In this document: positions 52,421-61,531 of the stretch, piece after piece
How positions within the stretch are numbered: position 1 is the stretch's first letter
How the letters are laid out: each line of letters starts with the position of its first letter
Origin: Asparagopsis taxiformis
Taxonomy: Eukaryota > Rhodophyta > Florideophyceae > Bonnemaisoniales > Bonnemaisoniaceae
Assembly (NCBI GenBank): GCA_030407315.1
Contig: JALQPE010001895.1
Span: forward strand, 62,001 to 126,000
Direction: 5' to 3'
Length of the DNA: 64,000 nt
Position numbers and translations under genes: made by a program
Notes under the pieces: generated by a model
What the model saw: the letters and a program-made list of their open reading frames with translations, nothing else
Told to the model about the DNA's origin: nothing
Database searches by the model: none

Positions 52421-52990
52421 ATGCCATCCACGTCGCGACATCGACCAAAACGTCCGTCCTCGCCAGATATGCATGGCGACGCGTCCTCCACTGACGACGC
52501 TTCCGCACATGAAAAGTACACACATCTCGCCAATCGACTTCTCACCGCCCCCGATCGTCCCGACATGTCGCGATACGACCTGCTCGTGCATCTTGTGCTC
52601 AGCGACCGCGACATGAACAACCGTCTCCGCTACGCCCAGCTATCCGACGCTGGTTTGCGCGAGCGATCCGCCGAGGACGATCGCAAACGCCCCGGTCGTT
52701 GTCGCAGACGCCGAGAGAAGCGTCGCGCGCGTGCTCATACGGCCGTTTCCGAGTCGGATCGCGCGTGTAGTGGAGTGAGCGATGCGCGAGATACTTCCGT
52801 CGTCAGTGATGATGTGCGCCAGCATTGTGTCGTTTGTGGATTTCATGATGATGATGATAATGATGCTGCTGCTGGCGATTCGTCGAGTTTTTCGTCGTGG
52901 GAGAATGTTGGTGGCCTGCACACTGATAGTAGTGAATATGGGGACAGTGAATCGGAGAGTGACAGTGACAGTGACTGGAGTTCGTTCTGA
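52421..52990 (+). CDS. Unknown basic/acidic protein, divergent member 2 of the local family
   Basis: 189 residues from ATG 52421; a longer form from 52004 is possible. Residues about 30-82 begin H-E-K-Y-T-H-L-A-N-R-L-L, aligning with H-D-K-Y-N-F-L-A-G-M-L-L of the gene at 53432 without gaps over about 50 residues, but the N-P-x-x-Y-G part is lost. A strongly basic stretch (R-R-R-R-E-K-R-R-A-R) follows at once, as in the other two. The tail has a Cys pair with His (H-C-V-V-C-G-F-H), an Asp run and a Ser/Asp/Glu end (S-E-S-E-S-D-S-D-S-D) typical of CK2 substrates. Membership is tentative, supported by position between the other two members and the same order of parts. Confidence 0.6.
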   Translation: MPSTSRHRPKRPSSPDMHGDASSTDDASAHEKYTHLANRLLTAPDRPDMSRYDLLVHLVLSDRDMNNRLRYAQLSDAGLRERSAEDDRKRPGRCRRRREKRRARAHTAVSESDRACSGVSDARDTSVVSDDVRQHCVVCGFHDDDDNDAAAGDSSSFSSWENVGGLHTDSSEYGDSESESDSDSDWSSF

Positions 52991-53431
52991 ACGGATTGTA
53001 TGCTATTTGTATCATCACATCTCCGAGATGTGCAGATGGATCCGGGTTTAGATTTTCCTCGTCTTCCGTTTCCTCGTCGACAAATGTAAGCAGACGAGGT
53101 TGCAATTGTTGACTTGGATCTCATTGGAAGGAAGCGCATACAGTCAGTCTGTCATGTCCAGCAACAAATTCACAACCCAACAATGTCTCCAAAAACATCT
53201 AAAATTCACCACATCCGTATCTCCAAACTCTGTCTTCTTGCAACAAGACACACTTGAACAACAATCAGGACAAAACAATGCACCCACAATTGCACAATGA
53301 AAGCAGACACCGATCCAACGTTATACCGATCATTTATACCGCCAAACACGCATCCGAAACACTAGATAAACCATCTCGCATACTAGGCCATCCCAATCCT
53401 AAACATCCTATCCCCAACCAAGCCCCAAACC
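52991..53431. other. Intergenic region
   Basis: 440 bases, promoter side of the next gene. tcatttatacc near 53332 lies about 95 bases before the ATG and may act as a TATA box. Confidence 0.4.
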
Positions 53432-55246
53432 ATGTCCAACGAATCCCCTAGTCTCGTATCCCGTTTTCTCCGCAGCGTGCAACCGGAGGGGTCGACCCCA
53501 GCCGCGCCGAAGACCGAGAAGGAGCTTGACGACCTGCTGGAGAACCATCTGAAAGATGCGTCTCCGGAAGAAGCCACCTCTATTCGTAATGCGGCCAAAA
53601 TGCTCCGCAAGGCGGACAAGTATGGACCGGTCGATGTCACCGCACGGGACAATACAACCGCTTCGCGTGCGTATAGAAACCGACCAAAGCATGACAAATA
53701 CAACTTTCTTGCCGGTATGCTACTTTCTAAATCAGGACTAGCTAAAAGTGACCCGCAACTCGCCGGCCTCGCCAAGATGTTTCTCAATAACCCCGCAAAG
53801 TACGGGAAAAACCCGGAGAAACTCCTGTTTGATGCCGTCACGCGACCGAAGCATCGCCGCGGCAGACGCGGCAAGAATCGCCGTCGTGGCGGCGGCGCAA
53901 GGGGCAGAGGGAGGGGAAGAACGCGCGGAAGAGGTAGGGGTAGAGGAAGGGGTGGCGGTAGAAGTAGAGGCAGAGGTGGCGGCCAGCGTGCCGCTGTGCC
54001 TAGCAAGGAATCGAATCCTGCAGCGTTAAGTGCTGGACCAAGTAGTAGTCATGCTCCTGGACAAAGTTCTCAACAGCAGCAACAATTGAATGTGGACAGC
54101 GGTGCTTCTGGTGAATCTTCTGGTTTCCGACAATCCTTCCGGAACAATTTTGCTAAAGCTTTGAACTTTGGCGCGACTGCACTTCAGAAGAAAAAGAAGC
54201 CCAAGGTTCGCGAGGGGCTGTTGGATGAACCCACATTTGCGCACCCACCTGCCTTTCGACCTGGTAGTAAGCAGGTTGTGAATCATGCGGAGGGTAATAC
54301 TTTGACTCCTGATCAGCCATATAGTTCTTCATTTAGTGAATTTAATGACTATAGTTCTTCTTCTAGTGAGGATGAGATCGAACATGGTGAAGGAGAGCAC
54401 AGTGGACAGCATGATGATGAGCACCATGAAGGCTATGATGATGTGCATGACGATGAATATGATGAACAACCACATGATGAGTATGAACAAGACTTTGAAG
54501 ATGAGTATGATGGTGACTACTGTGAGGACGAAGAGCAAGGGCTAGAAGAAGCGCTTGCTGGTACTAGTTTAAACGACAACAATGATGGCCATCATGACGA
54601 GGAGTATAACGACGACGAAGATGATGGGGATGTTGAGGAGGAAGAGAATGATTGTGAAGAGGCGGAACAGCAGGATGAGTATGAACAAGACTTTGAAGAT
54701 GAGCATGATGGTGACTACAGTGAGGACGAAGAAGCGCTTGCTGGTTCTAGTTCAAACGACAACAATGATGGCCATCATGACGAGGAGTATAACGACGACG
54801 AAGATTATGGGGATGTTGAAGAGGAAGAGAATGATTGTGAAGAGGCGGAACAGGAGCTTATCAATGAAATGGAGCGAGACGAGGAAGTGTCCAAGCAGGA
54901 GTATGAGGAACAAGTAGGGCAGGCTGAACATGATTATTCACATGATGTGCTTGAACAGGTCCAGGCTATTGGAAATATTATATCGGAAGAGCATGCGGCT
55001 GATGAGGAATGTGAGCATGACGAAGAAACGGTGGTCCATGACTATTTACACGACATACGTGAAGAAGAACATGCCACGACCGAGTATTCTTTCCAACACG
55101 AGGATGGTGGCGACAATTCATACCAAATCGAGCATGACCAAAACGAATATGCGCACGATTGGGAGGAAGCTGTCGATGATTATGGACACGACGGTGCCGA
55201 TTTTGAATGTGGAGACTACTACGGAGGTGACGACTATGAAGAGTAA
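53432..55246 (+). CDS. Unknown protein: new shared domain, RGG box, acidic repeat tail (family member 3)
   Basis: 604 residues. The shared domain spans about 57-140: M-L-R-K-A-D-K-Y, H-D-K-Y-N-F-L-A-G-M-L-L, L-A-K-M-F-L-N-N-P-A-K-Y-G-K-N-P-E. A basic stretch (R-R-G-R-R-G-K-N-R-R-R) and an RG/RGG-rich region (about 150-190) follow, as in nucleolar and RNA-binding proteins. Next is a Ser/Gln linker (about 190-290), then some 310 residues very rich in Asp, Glu, His and Tyr, with two tandem copies of a unit of about 61-66 residues (54476-54673 and 54674-about 54856). Strong charge separation suggests an RNA- or histone-binding, chaperone-like or condensate role; this is inference. No catalytic motif seen. 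Confidence 0.85.
   Translation: MSNESPSLVSRFLRSVQPEGSTPAAPKTEKELDDLLENHLKDASPEEATSIRNAAKMLRKADKYGPVDVTARDNTTASRAYRNRPKHDKYNFLAGMLLSKSGLAKSDPQLAGLAKMFLNNPAKYGKNPEKLLFDAVTRPKHRRGRRGKNRRRGGGARGRGRGRTRGRGRGRGRGGGRSRGRGGGQRAAVPSKESNPAALSAGPSSSHAPGQSSQQQQQLNVDSGASGESSGFRQSFRNNFAKALNFGATALQKKKKPKVREGLLDEPTFAHPPAFRPGSKQVVNHAEGNTLTPDQPYSSSFSEFNDYSSSSSEDEIEHGEGEHSGQHDDEHHEGYDDVHDDEYDEQPHDEYEQDFEDEYDGDYCEDEEQGLEEALAGTSLNDNNDGHHDEEYNDDEDDGDVEEEENDCEEAEQQDEYEQDFEDEHDGDYSEDEEALAGSSSNDNNDGHHDEEYNDDEDYGDVEEEENDCEEAEQELINEMERDEEVSKQEYEEQVGQAEHDYSHDVLEQVQAIGNIISEEHAADEECEHDEETVVHDYLHDIREEEHATTEYSFQHEDGGDNSYQIEHDQNEYAHDWEEAVDDYGHDGADFECGDYYGGDDYEE
54476..54856 (+). repeat. Tandem duplication inside the acidic tail
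   Basis: A 198-bp unit beginning gatgagtatgaacaagactt at 54476 is followed at 54674 by a second copy that lacks about 15 bases near its middle. The copies differ by few substitutions, so the duplication is fairly young. It keeps the frame. Confidence 0.9.
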
Positions 55247-55954
55247 ACAAAAGCGACTAGACTTGAACATACAATATCATAATGCCTTGCACGCGATATG
55301 AATAAAGAAACCGGACCAGTGGCCTGTGCCAGCACATAGATAATGCAAACGGTCGAGCACTCCGCCAATTGACCGTCTGGTCGCAACCATCAACATGATC
55401 CATTACGAAAGAAAGCGTCAACTACAAAACAACGTATCAGTTTGGAACAGTGTCACCAACGCACTCCATGCAATCCAATAATCAACCATGAAACAAGACG
55501 CAGTGTCGCGTGCACAGCACGAGCCAAATTCCCAGAAACCTTTCCGCAGCGCAAAAAGATCACAACGGAACAAGCCAGTCGATATTGGCACGAAATGCCG
55601 ATTGAGCATTACATCATCGTGAGCTGGCAACGACCAACACACCAGAGCCGAGCTGGCGACGTGCGACAGATTGCAGAATGAAAAAAACCCGCCACCTAAA
55701 AAGGGCCGAAAAAACTTGCAGAAATAATTGCACGGAATCTGCGCAGCACCACACAGAACGAATCTGGCGTGCAGCTGCGCCAATCCTAGAATGTAATCAT
55801 CCGCCACCGGCCGGATGCGGGCCGGACCGACGGGGCTGGGCTGGGCTGATAGTAGCACCAATCGACGGAGTGTAAAAGTTGCATCATCGCCCTCAGCGAG
55901 CTCGTCGTCCTCATCAACATCGTCGTCATCATCGCATTATCGAGCTTTCACAAC
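55247..55954. other. Intergenic region
   Basis: About 700 bases. An aataaa at 55302-55307 could serve as poly(A) signal of the preceding gene. A ccggccggatgcgggccgg patch lies near 55806. No gene recognised. Confidence 0.45.
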
Positions 55955-56131
55955 ATGTCCATTTCCGGTTTTTCGTCCTACTCACCCTTCCCGGCCGTGC
56001 CGCCATTCGTCAAGACAACGTCCGCGCCCGGCTGGCTGCGCAGCTTTGTGCGCGCCGCCGAGCGCTCCGTCAACGCCATGCCGGCGCGCGCACAAGCGCC
56101 GCCAGTGCAGCGTGTGAAGAAGCCGTGCTAG
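55955..56131 (+). CDS. Possible 58-residue small protein
   Basis: An ATG with A at -3 (cacaacATGT) opens 58 codons to TAG at 56129-56131. The product is Ser/Pro-rich at first (M-S-I-S-G-F-S-S-Y-S-P-F-P) and then basic and amphipathic (W-L-R-S-F-V-R-A-A-E-R-S-V), ending K-K-P-C. Nothing matches a family I know. It follows the three-gene family on the same strand. Support is only the start context and protein-like composition. Confidence 0.35.
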   Translation: MSISGFSSYSPFPAVPPFVKTTSAPGWLRSFVRAAERSVNAMPARAQAPPVQRVKKPC

Positions 56132-57657
56132 ATGCCGCGGTCGCGTCTTGTTTTCTGAGCGGGTTCAATTTTGTGCGCGGTTGTCGTCGCGACGATGAGG
56201 TCGATGGGTTAACTTGTAGATTTTGTTGATTGGGTTGTATGTTGCGTAGATGTTGTAAATTTCGCTTTCGTTCAATGCCAATTGGCGCTATGTCGAGTGG
56301 CGCGCAGGGGATGCACGCGCCGCGCGGACATGGCGACTGGTGTGTGTTTGTTTCGACGAGTCGCGAGGGGATGGCGTCGTTGGGTGCAGCTTGCTGTTGC
56401 GTGCGGTCGTTGTCGGGTGGGATGTATGAGTTTGTCGTAGTATTGTCATGCGCGTGGAGGGACATTGGTGGAATGGTAAACGATGATCGTGGGTGGTATT
56501 TTGATGATTTGAAATTTTAATGTATTTCGATGAGTTGTGTAAACTTTCATACGTTGCCCCATATACGGTTTATATCGCGCGTTTATCAGCAGTCTGCAGT
56601 GACCTCAATGGAACTCTGCGAGCTCAGCACAACGGTACAGATTTGCCTGCACCAACCAATTCATCGAGACCAATACCCCATCGGGAAAAGATACTGCCTA
56701 GCCAGCTTCCATTTGTAACAGCTTTACACAAAAGTCCCAATTGCGTCTACATGCCGATGCCTTGTGGTGATATCCGGAAGGGAAATATGGGTGCGTTGAT
56801 GCACGGTTGTGAGAGTGTCAACTTCACAGATGATTCCACAAATGCTATTCTCGTGGAAGCTAAAGCTCCTATCCAAACGTCGATTTCAGTAAGTTTCACA
56901 CACTATGCGATATTGCAATATGATCTTTAAACATGCATCAACGATACGGATATGGATAGAAAAATATGAAGTCGGTAAGACTAAAAAAAATCTTCTCCTT
57001 TGCAACTGCCATAGCTTCAGAGATCTTTTGCCCACAAGCTGGGAGGGTTGGGTGGCGTTTACAACATCAACGGTGCAGTTTGTCATAATAATCATTGTTA
57101 AAACGTAAGCACCCAGCCACAAAACGACCGCTAATGGCCTACACTGGATGGAACATCGCATCCCAGACGCACCAGCCAGGGTCAGATATTTGCCATGCAC
57201 GCGCTCAATCATGACACCGGAACAAGTCAACGTTCTGAGAACTGTACCCCCTCAGCCTGTACACCAGTAAAATATCAGCAATTTTCAGCCCACATTTCAT
57301 CATGCAATTTCATTGGCCACAACACAGTCTCACAAACTCTCCGTCGACCACACATTGCCGATCCCGCACATGCCATCGCCGTTGTACAGTTTCATACCAA
57401 GTACAAACCACGTACCTTAGCGTACAACTATCCCAACCATCTTCCCAGCTTCAATTCCATGATTCCACGTCTCCACTCGATATGGCACACGCAGCGCAAC
57501 AAATGCACGAGCTACAAACTGCACCTCGTGAGCCACCCGCCGCTCGCGGGGTCACGTGTGGATGTTGCGATCACCTATAAATCGCCGATTCAAAACCTAT
57601 TTAAGCCAACCCCGCGACGATCAACACCACCGTTCTAATTCCACGCTCTGAAACAAA
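56132..57657. other. Intergenic region, no supported gene
   Basis: 1.5 kb. An open frame from ATG 56520 to 56930 (136 codons) has some protein-like composition, with several Cys and N-x-S/T sites, but no family match and no signal peptide; I leave it as doubtful. The promoter side of the asparaginase gene is at the right end. Confidence 0.4.
57551..57606 (+). promoter_or_regulatory. Probable core promoter of the asparaginase gene
   Basis: gtcacgtg (57551-57558) contains a CACGTG E/G-box. TATAAA at 57576-57581 lies 77 bases before the ATG, and a second AT-rich ctatttaag starts at 57598. Spacing fits a TATA box with a short 5' leader. Confidence 0.5.
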
Positions 57658-58617
57658 ATGACTCTTCCCGCAGCAACCCGCCGCCCTTGCATCGTCGTGC
57701 ACGGAGGCGCATGGGCCATCCCAGCGCACGCCAAGCCAGCCGCCAGCAGCGGCGTGAAAAGAGCCGCCGAGGCCGGACACGCCGTGTTGGCCAAGGGCGG
57801 AAGCGCACTAGACGCCGTGCAAGCGGCCGTCTGCGTCCTCGAGGACGATCCCGTGTTCGACGCCGGACGCGGCTCGTGTCTCAATAGCAAGGGCGAGGTC
57901 GAGATGGATGCCGTCATGATGATCGACGGTGATGACGGACCTCGTGCCGGTGCAGTGGCCGGGGTGTCGACGGTTCGAAACCCCGTGAAACTTGCACGAC
58001 ATGTGCTGGAAGATACGCCGCATTGCATGCTGGTTGGACAGGGCGCTGAGGATTTCGCAGACGAGGTGAATGTGGAGCGTATCTCGGCGCTCAGTGATCT
58101 CGTGTCGGATGCTGCCATGAAGGAATGGGAGAATTATGGTGCGTATCGAGATGCGGTGTCGGATCTGTTCAATTCGGTTCCGGTTAGTGACTTTGAAAAA
58201 CTTGGACATGATACTGTTGGTGCTGTTGCGATGGATGCTGACGGGAAACTTGCGTGTGCTACCTCCACGGGTGGTATTACGTATAAGAGAGCGGGGCGTG
58301 TGGGTGACTCGCCGTTGATTGGTTCGGGGTTGTTCTGTGATAAGGAAGTTGGGGCTTGTTCTACGACGGGACATGGTGAGAGTATTATGAAGGTGACTTT
58401 GGCGCGCTATGCGCTGATCCTTATGGAAATGAAAGGGTTGTCGGCGGATGAGGCGATTCAAGAGGCATTGAAGAAGATGAAGGTGAAGACTGGGGGATGC
58501 GGGGGCATGATCCTGATTGATAAGGATGGTAGCATTGCGCATGGATTTTCTACAGCGAGTATGGCATGGGCTGCAATTGGCCAAGATGGCGTGTTGACAC
58601 AAGGGATTGATGCATAG
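57658..58617 (+). CDS. Plant-type L-asparaginase / isoaspartyl peptidase (Ntn hydrolase)
   Basis: 319 residues. V-V-H-G-G-A-W-A-I-P starts the fold, and D-A-G-R-G-S-C-L-N is the family loop. The nucleophile is Thr186 in G-H-D-T-V-G-A-V-A, where the precursor cleaves itself into alpha and beta subunits. G-G-I-T-Y-K-R and S-T-T-G-H-G-E complete the active site. The enzyme hydrolyses isoaspartyl dipeptides and asparagine to aspartate and ammonia. No targeting sequence, so probably cytosolic. Confidence 0.95.
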   Translation: MTLPAATRRPCIVVHGGAWAIPAHAKPAASSGVKRAAEAGHAVLAKGGSALDAVQAAVCVLEDDPVFDAGRGSCLNSKGEVEMDAVMMIDGDDGPRAGAVAGVSTVRNPVKLARHVLEDTPHCMLVGQGAEDFADEVNVERISALSDLVSDAAMKEWENYGAYRDAVSDLFNSVPVSDFEKLGHDTVGAVAMDADGKLACATSTGGITYKRAGRVGDSPLIGSGLFCDKEVGACSTTGHGESIMKVTLARYALILMEMKGLSADEAIQEALKKMKVKTGGCGGMILIDKDGSIAHGFSTASMAWAAIGQDGVLTQGIDA

Positions 58618-58961
58618 CAGCGCTTGAGCTGGTATGAATTTTGTCCCCATGTATTTGTTGCGAAATAACAGTCCTTATGTGTGTGTTCATATCAAGCATA
58701 GAATGTCTGGACGAATATCGATAGTGCTGAATAAAGATATGAACAAGGTTTATACCCAGGGTACCCGCGTCAGCTTCACGCGAGCAATTGAACATAGTTT
58801 TACAATTCTAAACTATTGTACGTTTCATGACATGTCGACTCAACCCCCGTGACGTGACAATTTACGCAATGTGTGACCAACGTACAATATGACAAAAAAT
58901 AGCAAACGTGCGGCCCAAAAACAATTTCGCCGAACAAAATAGAAACAGCAGAGAAAACACG
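58618..58961. other. Intergenic region between convergent genes
   Basis: 343 bases with the 3' ends of both neighbours; aataaa at about 58730 could be a poly(A) signal of the asparaginase gene. Nothing else. Confidence 0.45.
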
Positions 58962-59870
58962 TCACACAGCGCCAGCACGAATCAGAAGCCTCGAAATCGT
59001 CTGAGCCTTGACACATCTCCTGGCCTCATCCAGCGCGGTCGTCACCCCATCCGCGGTCTCTCCGCGAGCATTAACATCAGCGCCAGCGTCAATCAGCACC
59101 TTCAACACCTCCTCATTCGCACAAGCTGCGGCCCAAATAACCGGAGTCCACTCGAACCGACTCCGCAGATCCACATCTGCGCCCAATTGGACCAACTCGG
59201 TCGCGACATCTGCATGTCCCTCTTTCGCGGCGACATGCAACGCCGATTGCAGATATCCGTACGACTGGGCATCGACAAGGACACCTGCCTGCACGAGGCG
59301 ACGCACCCAATCAGCCTTTGCCTTTTTCGCGGCGAGATGCAGCAGCGTCTCTCCGAACGCGTTGCGCACACGGACGTCCGCGCCCGCATCGACGAGTAGC
59401 TGACAGACGGCGTCGTGGCCGGTTGTGCGCGGACCGACGGGGATCTGACGCGGCGGCGCGCGTCGACCGGGGTCGTTCGGATACCCCTCCGGCGGCGGCG
59501 CGCGCGGATTCGAACTGGTCAGGTTTTCAAACGCGTACAGCAGCGCCGTGAAGCCCTGCGCATTGGTGGCGTCGACGTCCGCGTCGTTGGAGAGGAGCAG
59601 TTGTGTGATGCTTGCGCTGCCCTCCGATGCCGCCCACATCAGCGCCGTCATGTTGGACGCGTTCAGTTGCGAGGCGTAGGAGACTGGCGCCCCGGATTTT
59701 AGAAGCGTGCGTATGGAGCTTTCGTCTGTTAGCATTGCGGAGCGCACGAGCGACTCGCCCAGCGTTTCGGACACGTCCATGCGCGGGCGTCGGGCGCTTG
59801 TGTGGCTGGTGGCGACGCGCCGGCGGGCGGGGATTAATGGCGCGATGGGGAGGAAGAGGAGAGAGGCCAT
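58962..59870 (-). CDS. Ankyrin-repeat protein with possible transit peptide
   Basis: 302 residues from ATG 59870; the open frame extends to 60029 only from TTG. The first 32 residues are hydrophobic, then Arg/Ser/Thr-rich without acids, like an organelle presequence. Six or so ankyrin repeats follow: N-M-T-A-L-M-W-A-A-S-E-G, A-Q-G-F-T-A-L-L-Y-A, A-F-G-E-T-L-L-H-L-A-A-K-K, L-Q-S-A-L-H-V-A-A-K-E-G-H, F-E-W-T-P-V-I-W-A-A. A Pro/Arg-rich insertion (about 135-160) separates repeats 2 and 3. A protein-binding scaffold; partner unknown. Confidence 0.88.
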   Translation of the reverse strand: MASLLFLPIAPLIPARRRVATSHTSARRPRMDVSETLGESLVRSAMLTDESSIRTLLKSGAPVSYASQLNASNMTALMWAASEGSASITQLLLSNDADVDATNAQGFTALLYAFENLTSSNPRAPPPEGYPNDPGRRAPPRQIPVGPRTTGHDAVCQLLVDAGADVRVRNAFGETLLHLAAKKAKADWVRRLVQAGVLVDAQSYGYLQSALHVAAKEGHADVATELVQLGADVDLRSRFEWTPVIWAAACANEEVLKVLIDAGADVNARGETADGVTTALDEARRCVKAQTISRLLIRAGAV

Positions 59871-60231
59871 TTTCTCGGATGCTGCTGATTGGGATGGGGC
59901 GTGTTTGGTGGTTGCATTGTGGGTTTTGTAGTCGAAGATGTGGAAGATGGTGGTGGATTGAATGAATTGGGATGCCTGGAAGTTTGTTGATGTGAGATCG
60001 CGATGGTCGGTTATGCACTTGTTGACCAATCGTTGTCAAGTATGCAAATTTAACATACTTTTTTGGTTTGGCTATCACGTGCTCTTGTCGAGATGTTCCC
60101 ACTGCTCGACTCATATTCGCACTGACCTCTCGAGCTGTCCTCATCTTTATAATGCCGCATCGTATCGCCCGTCCGCCTGTTCTTGACGCTTTCATTTCTT
60201 CTTCTCGGCACAATCCTTCAAAAGGGAAACA
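59871..60231. promoter_or_regulatory. Divergent promoter region, ankyrin protein / M20 peptidase
   Basis: 360 bases between start codons pointing apart. On +, tttataatg at about 60146 lies about 83 bases before the M20 ATG, a TATA-like site. A cacgtg lies near 60075. Confidence 0.45.
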
Positions 60232-61458
60232 ATGGAACGAACGATCTATCTCCTATCTCTGTCGCTCCCAGTCATCTTCCTGGCTCTGACCATCAAAAAG
60301 TCAAAGGTCCGATCTGCTGAAACACACCCGTTCTGCTCGCTGCACCCTGTAGCCACAAAAGTATGTCAGACAGTAACCCGTCTTCAAGGCAGAGACCATC
60401 TCCCGCGAGAAATTATCCCGCTAACTGAATCCCTTGTCCGGATCCCCAGCGTGTCGGGCCGCGAGCAGTCCGTAACCAACTTTGCAAAATCCTGGCTCAT
60501 GTCCAATTCACTACAAGTAACATCTCAGAAGATCCCGCCTCTTCGAACTCGGCTGCCGTCGCGTCGAAATCTTCTCGCCTATCCGAAGGATATTGCGTCA
60601 ATCCGTGTGTTGCTATCCACACACCTCGACACAGTGCCCAAACCGCTCGAAGTGAAGCGCACATCGGATAGATTGTACGCTCGCGGCGCCACAGATGCCA
60701 AGTCGCAGGCGGCTGCCATGATGATGACTGTCGCCGCGCTGAACGATCCTCGTGTCGGTGTACTGTTTCTCGCCGGTGAAGAGACGGACCATGCCGGGAT
60801 GCGTCGTGCGCACGAGCTGGGTTTTAATGAAAGCATCACGCTGGTGAATGGAGAGCCGACAAAGGGGAAGCTTGTTTCGTTTCAGAAGGGCATGTTGAAG
60901 GGTGTTGTAAAGGTTACAGGCGTTGCCGCTCATAGTGGATATCCGGAACTGGGGTCGTCGGCCGTGCATATTCTGTTAAAGTTGTTGAATGAACTTTTGG
61001 AGATGGAATGGCCTGTTGTGGATGGGGTGAAGACGACGATGAATATTGGCGTTGTGAAGGGTGGTGATGCGCCAAATGTTGTTGCCGCTTCTGCTAGTGC
61101 TGATGTGCTGTTTAGACTCGGGGGTGCTCCCGAGGATGTTCTGGCGATGTTGGAAAAAGTGCTGGAAAAGTATGAGAACTGCGTGTGGGAAACCATTACG
61201 ATGAATGCTCCGTATGAGTTTTACGTGCCGCAGCGAGTTGGTGACAAGTTTGGAACGGATGTTGTGGCATACAACACGGATGTACCGTACTACCAAGGAT
61301 CGCTGCGACGGGCAGTGTTATTCGGTGCTGGGTCGATTGAACAAGCACATACGGTTGATGAGTTTGTTGGCATCGCGCAAGTGGAAGCGCTACCGGGTCA
61401 GTTGAAAGCTATTGTGACGGAACTATTGGAGATTGATGAAGAAGAATGCAACGCGTGA
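60232..61458 (+). CDS. M20-family metallopeptidase, acetylornithine deacetylase (ArgE)-like
   Basis: 408 residues. A short N-terminal hydrophobic segment (I-Y-L-L-S-L-S-L-P-V-I-F-L-A-L) suggests a signal anchor. M20 motifs: S-T-H-L-D-T-V-P near residue 129 (first zinc ligand), G-A-T-D-A-K near 151 (bridging Asp), G-E-E near 182 (catalytic Glu and ligand), and a C-terminal E-Q-A-H-T-V-D-E (last His). The dimerisation lid lies between. Family members remove acetyl or acyl groups from amino acids (ArgE, DapE, ACY1). ArgE-like by motif; the anchor and lack of context leave the substrate open. Confidence 0.87.
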   Translation: MERTIYLLSLSLPVIFLALTIKKSKVRSAETHPFCSLHPVATKVCQTVTRLQGRDHLPREIIPLTESLVRIPSVSGREQSVTNFAKSWLMSNSLQVTSQKIPPLRTRLPSRRNLLAYPKDIASIRVLLSTHLDTVPKPLEVKRTSDRLYARGATDAKSQAAAMMMTVAALNDPRVGVLFLAGEETDHAGMRRAHELGFNESITLVNGEPTKGKLVSFQKGMLKGVVKVTGVAAHSGYPELGSSAVHILLKLLNELLEMEWPVVDGVKTTMNIGVVKGGDAPNVVAASASADVLFRLGGAPEDVLAMLEKVLEKYENCVWETITMNAPYEFYVPQRVGDKFGTDVVAYNTDVPYYQGSLRRAVLFGAGSIEQAHTVDEFVGIAQVEALPGQLKAIVTELLEIDEEECNA

Positions 61459-61531
61459 ACGGATGAGAATATAGCAGAGTTATGTAGATGATTTATGGGA
61501 TAAATAATGAGTGTGACTGACAGATTTACGC

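Noticed and set aside
56520..56930. 136-codon open frame starting with ATG.
   Set aside because: No family, no signal sequence, no repeat of composition seen in neighbours; could be chance.
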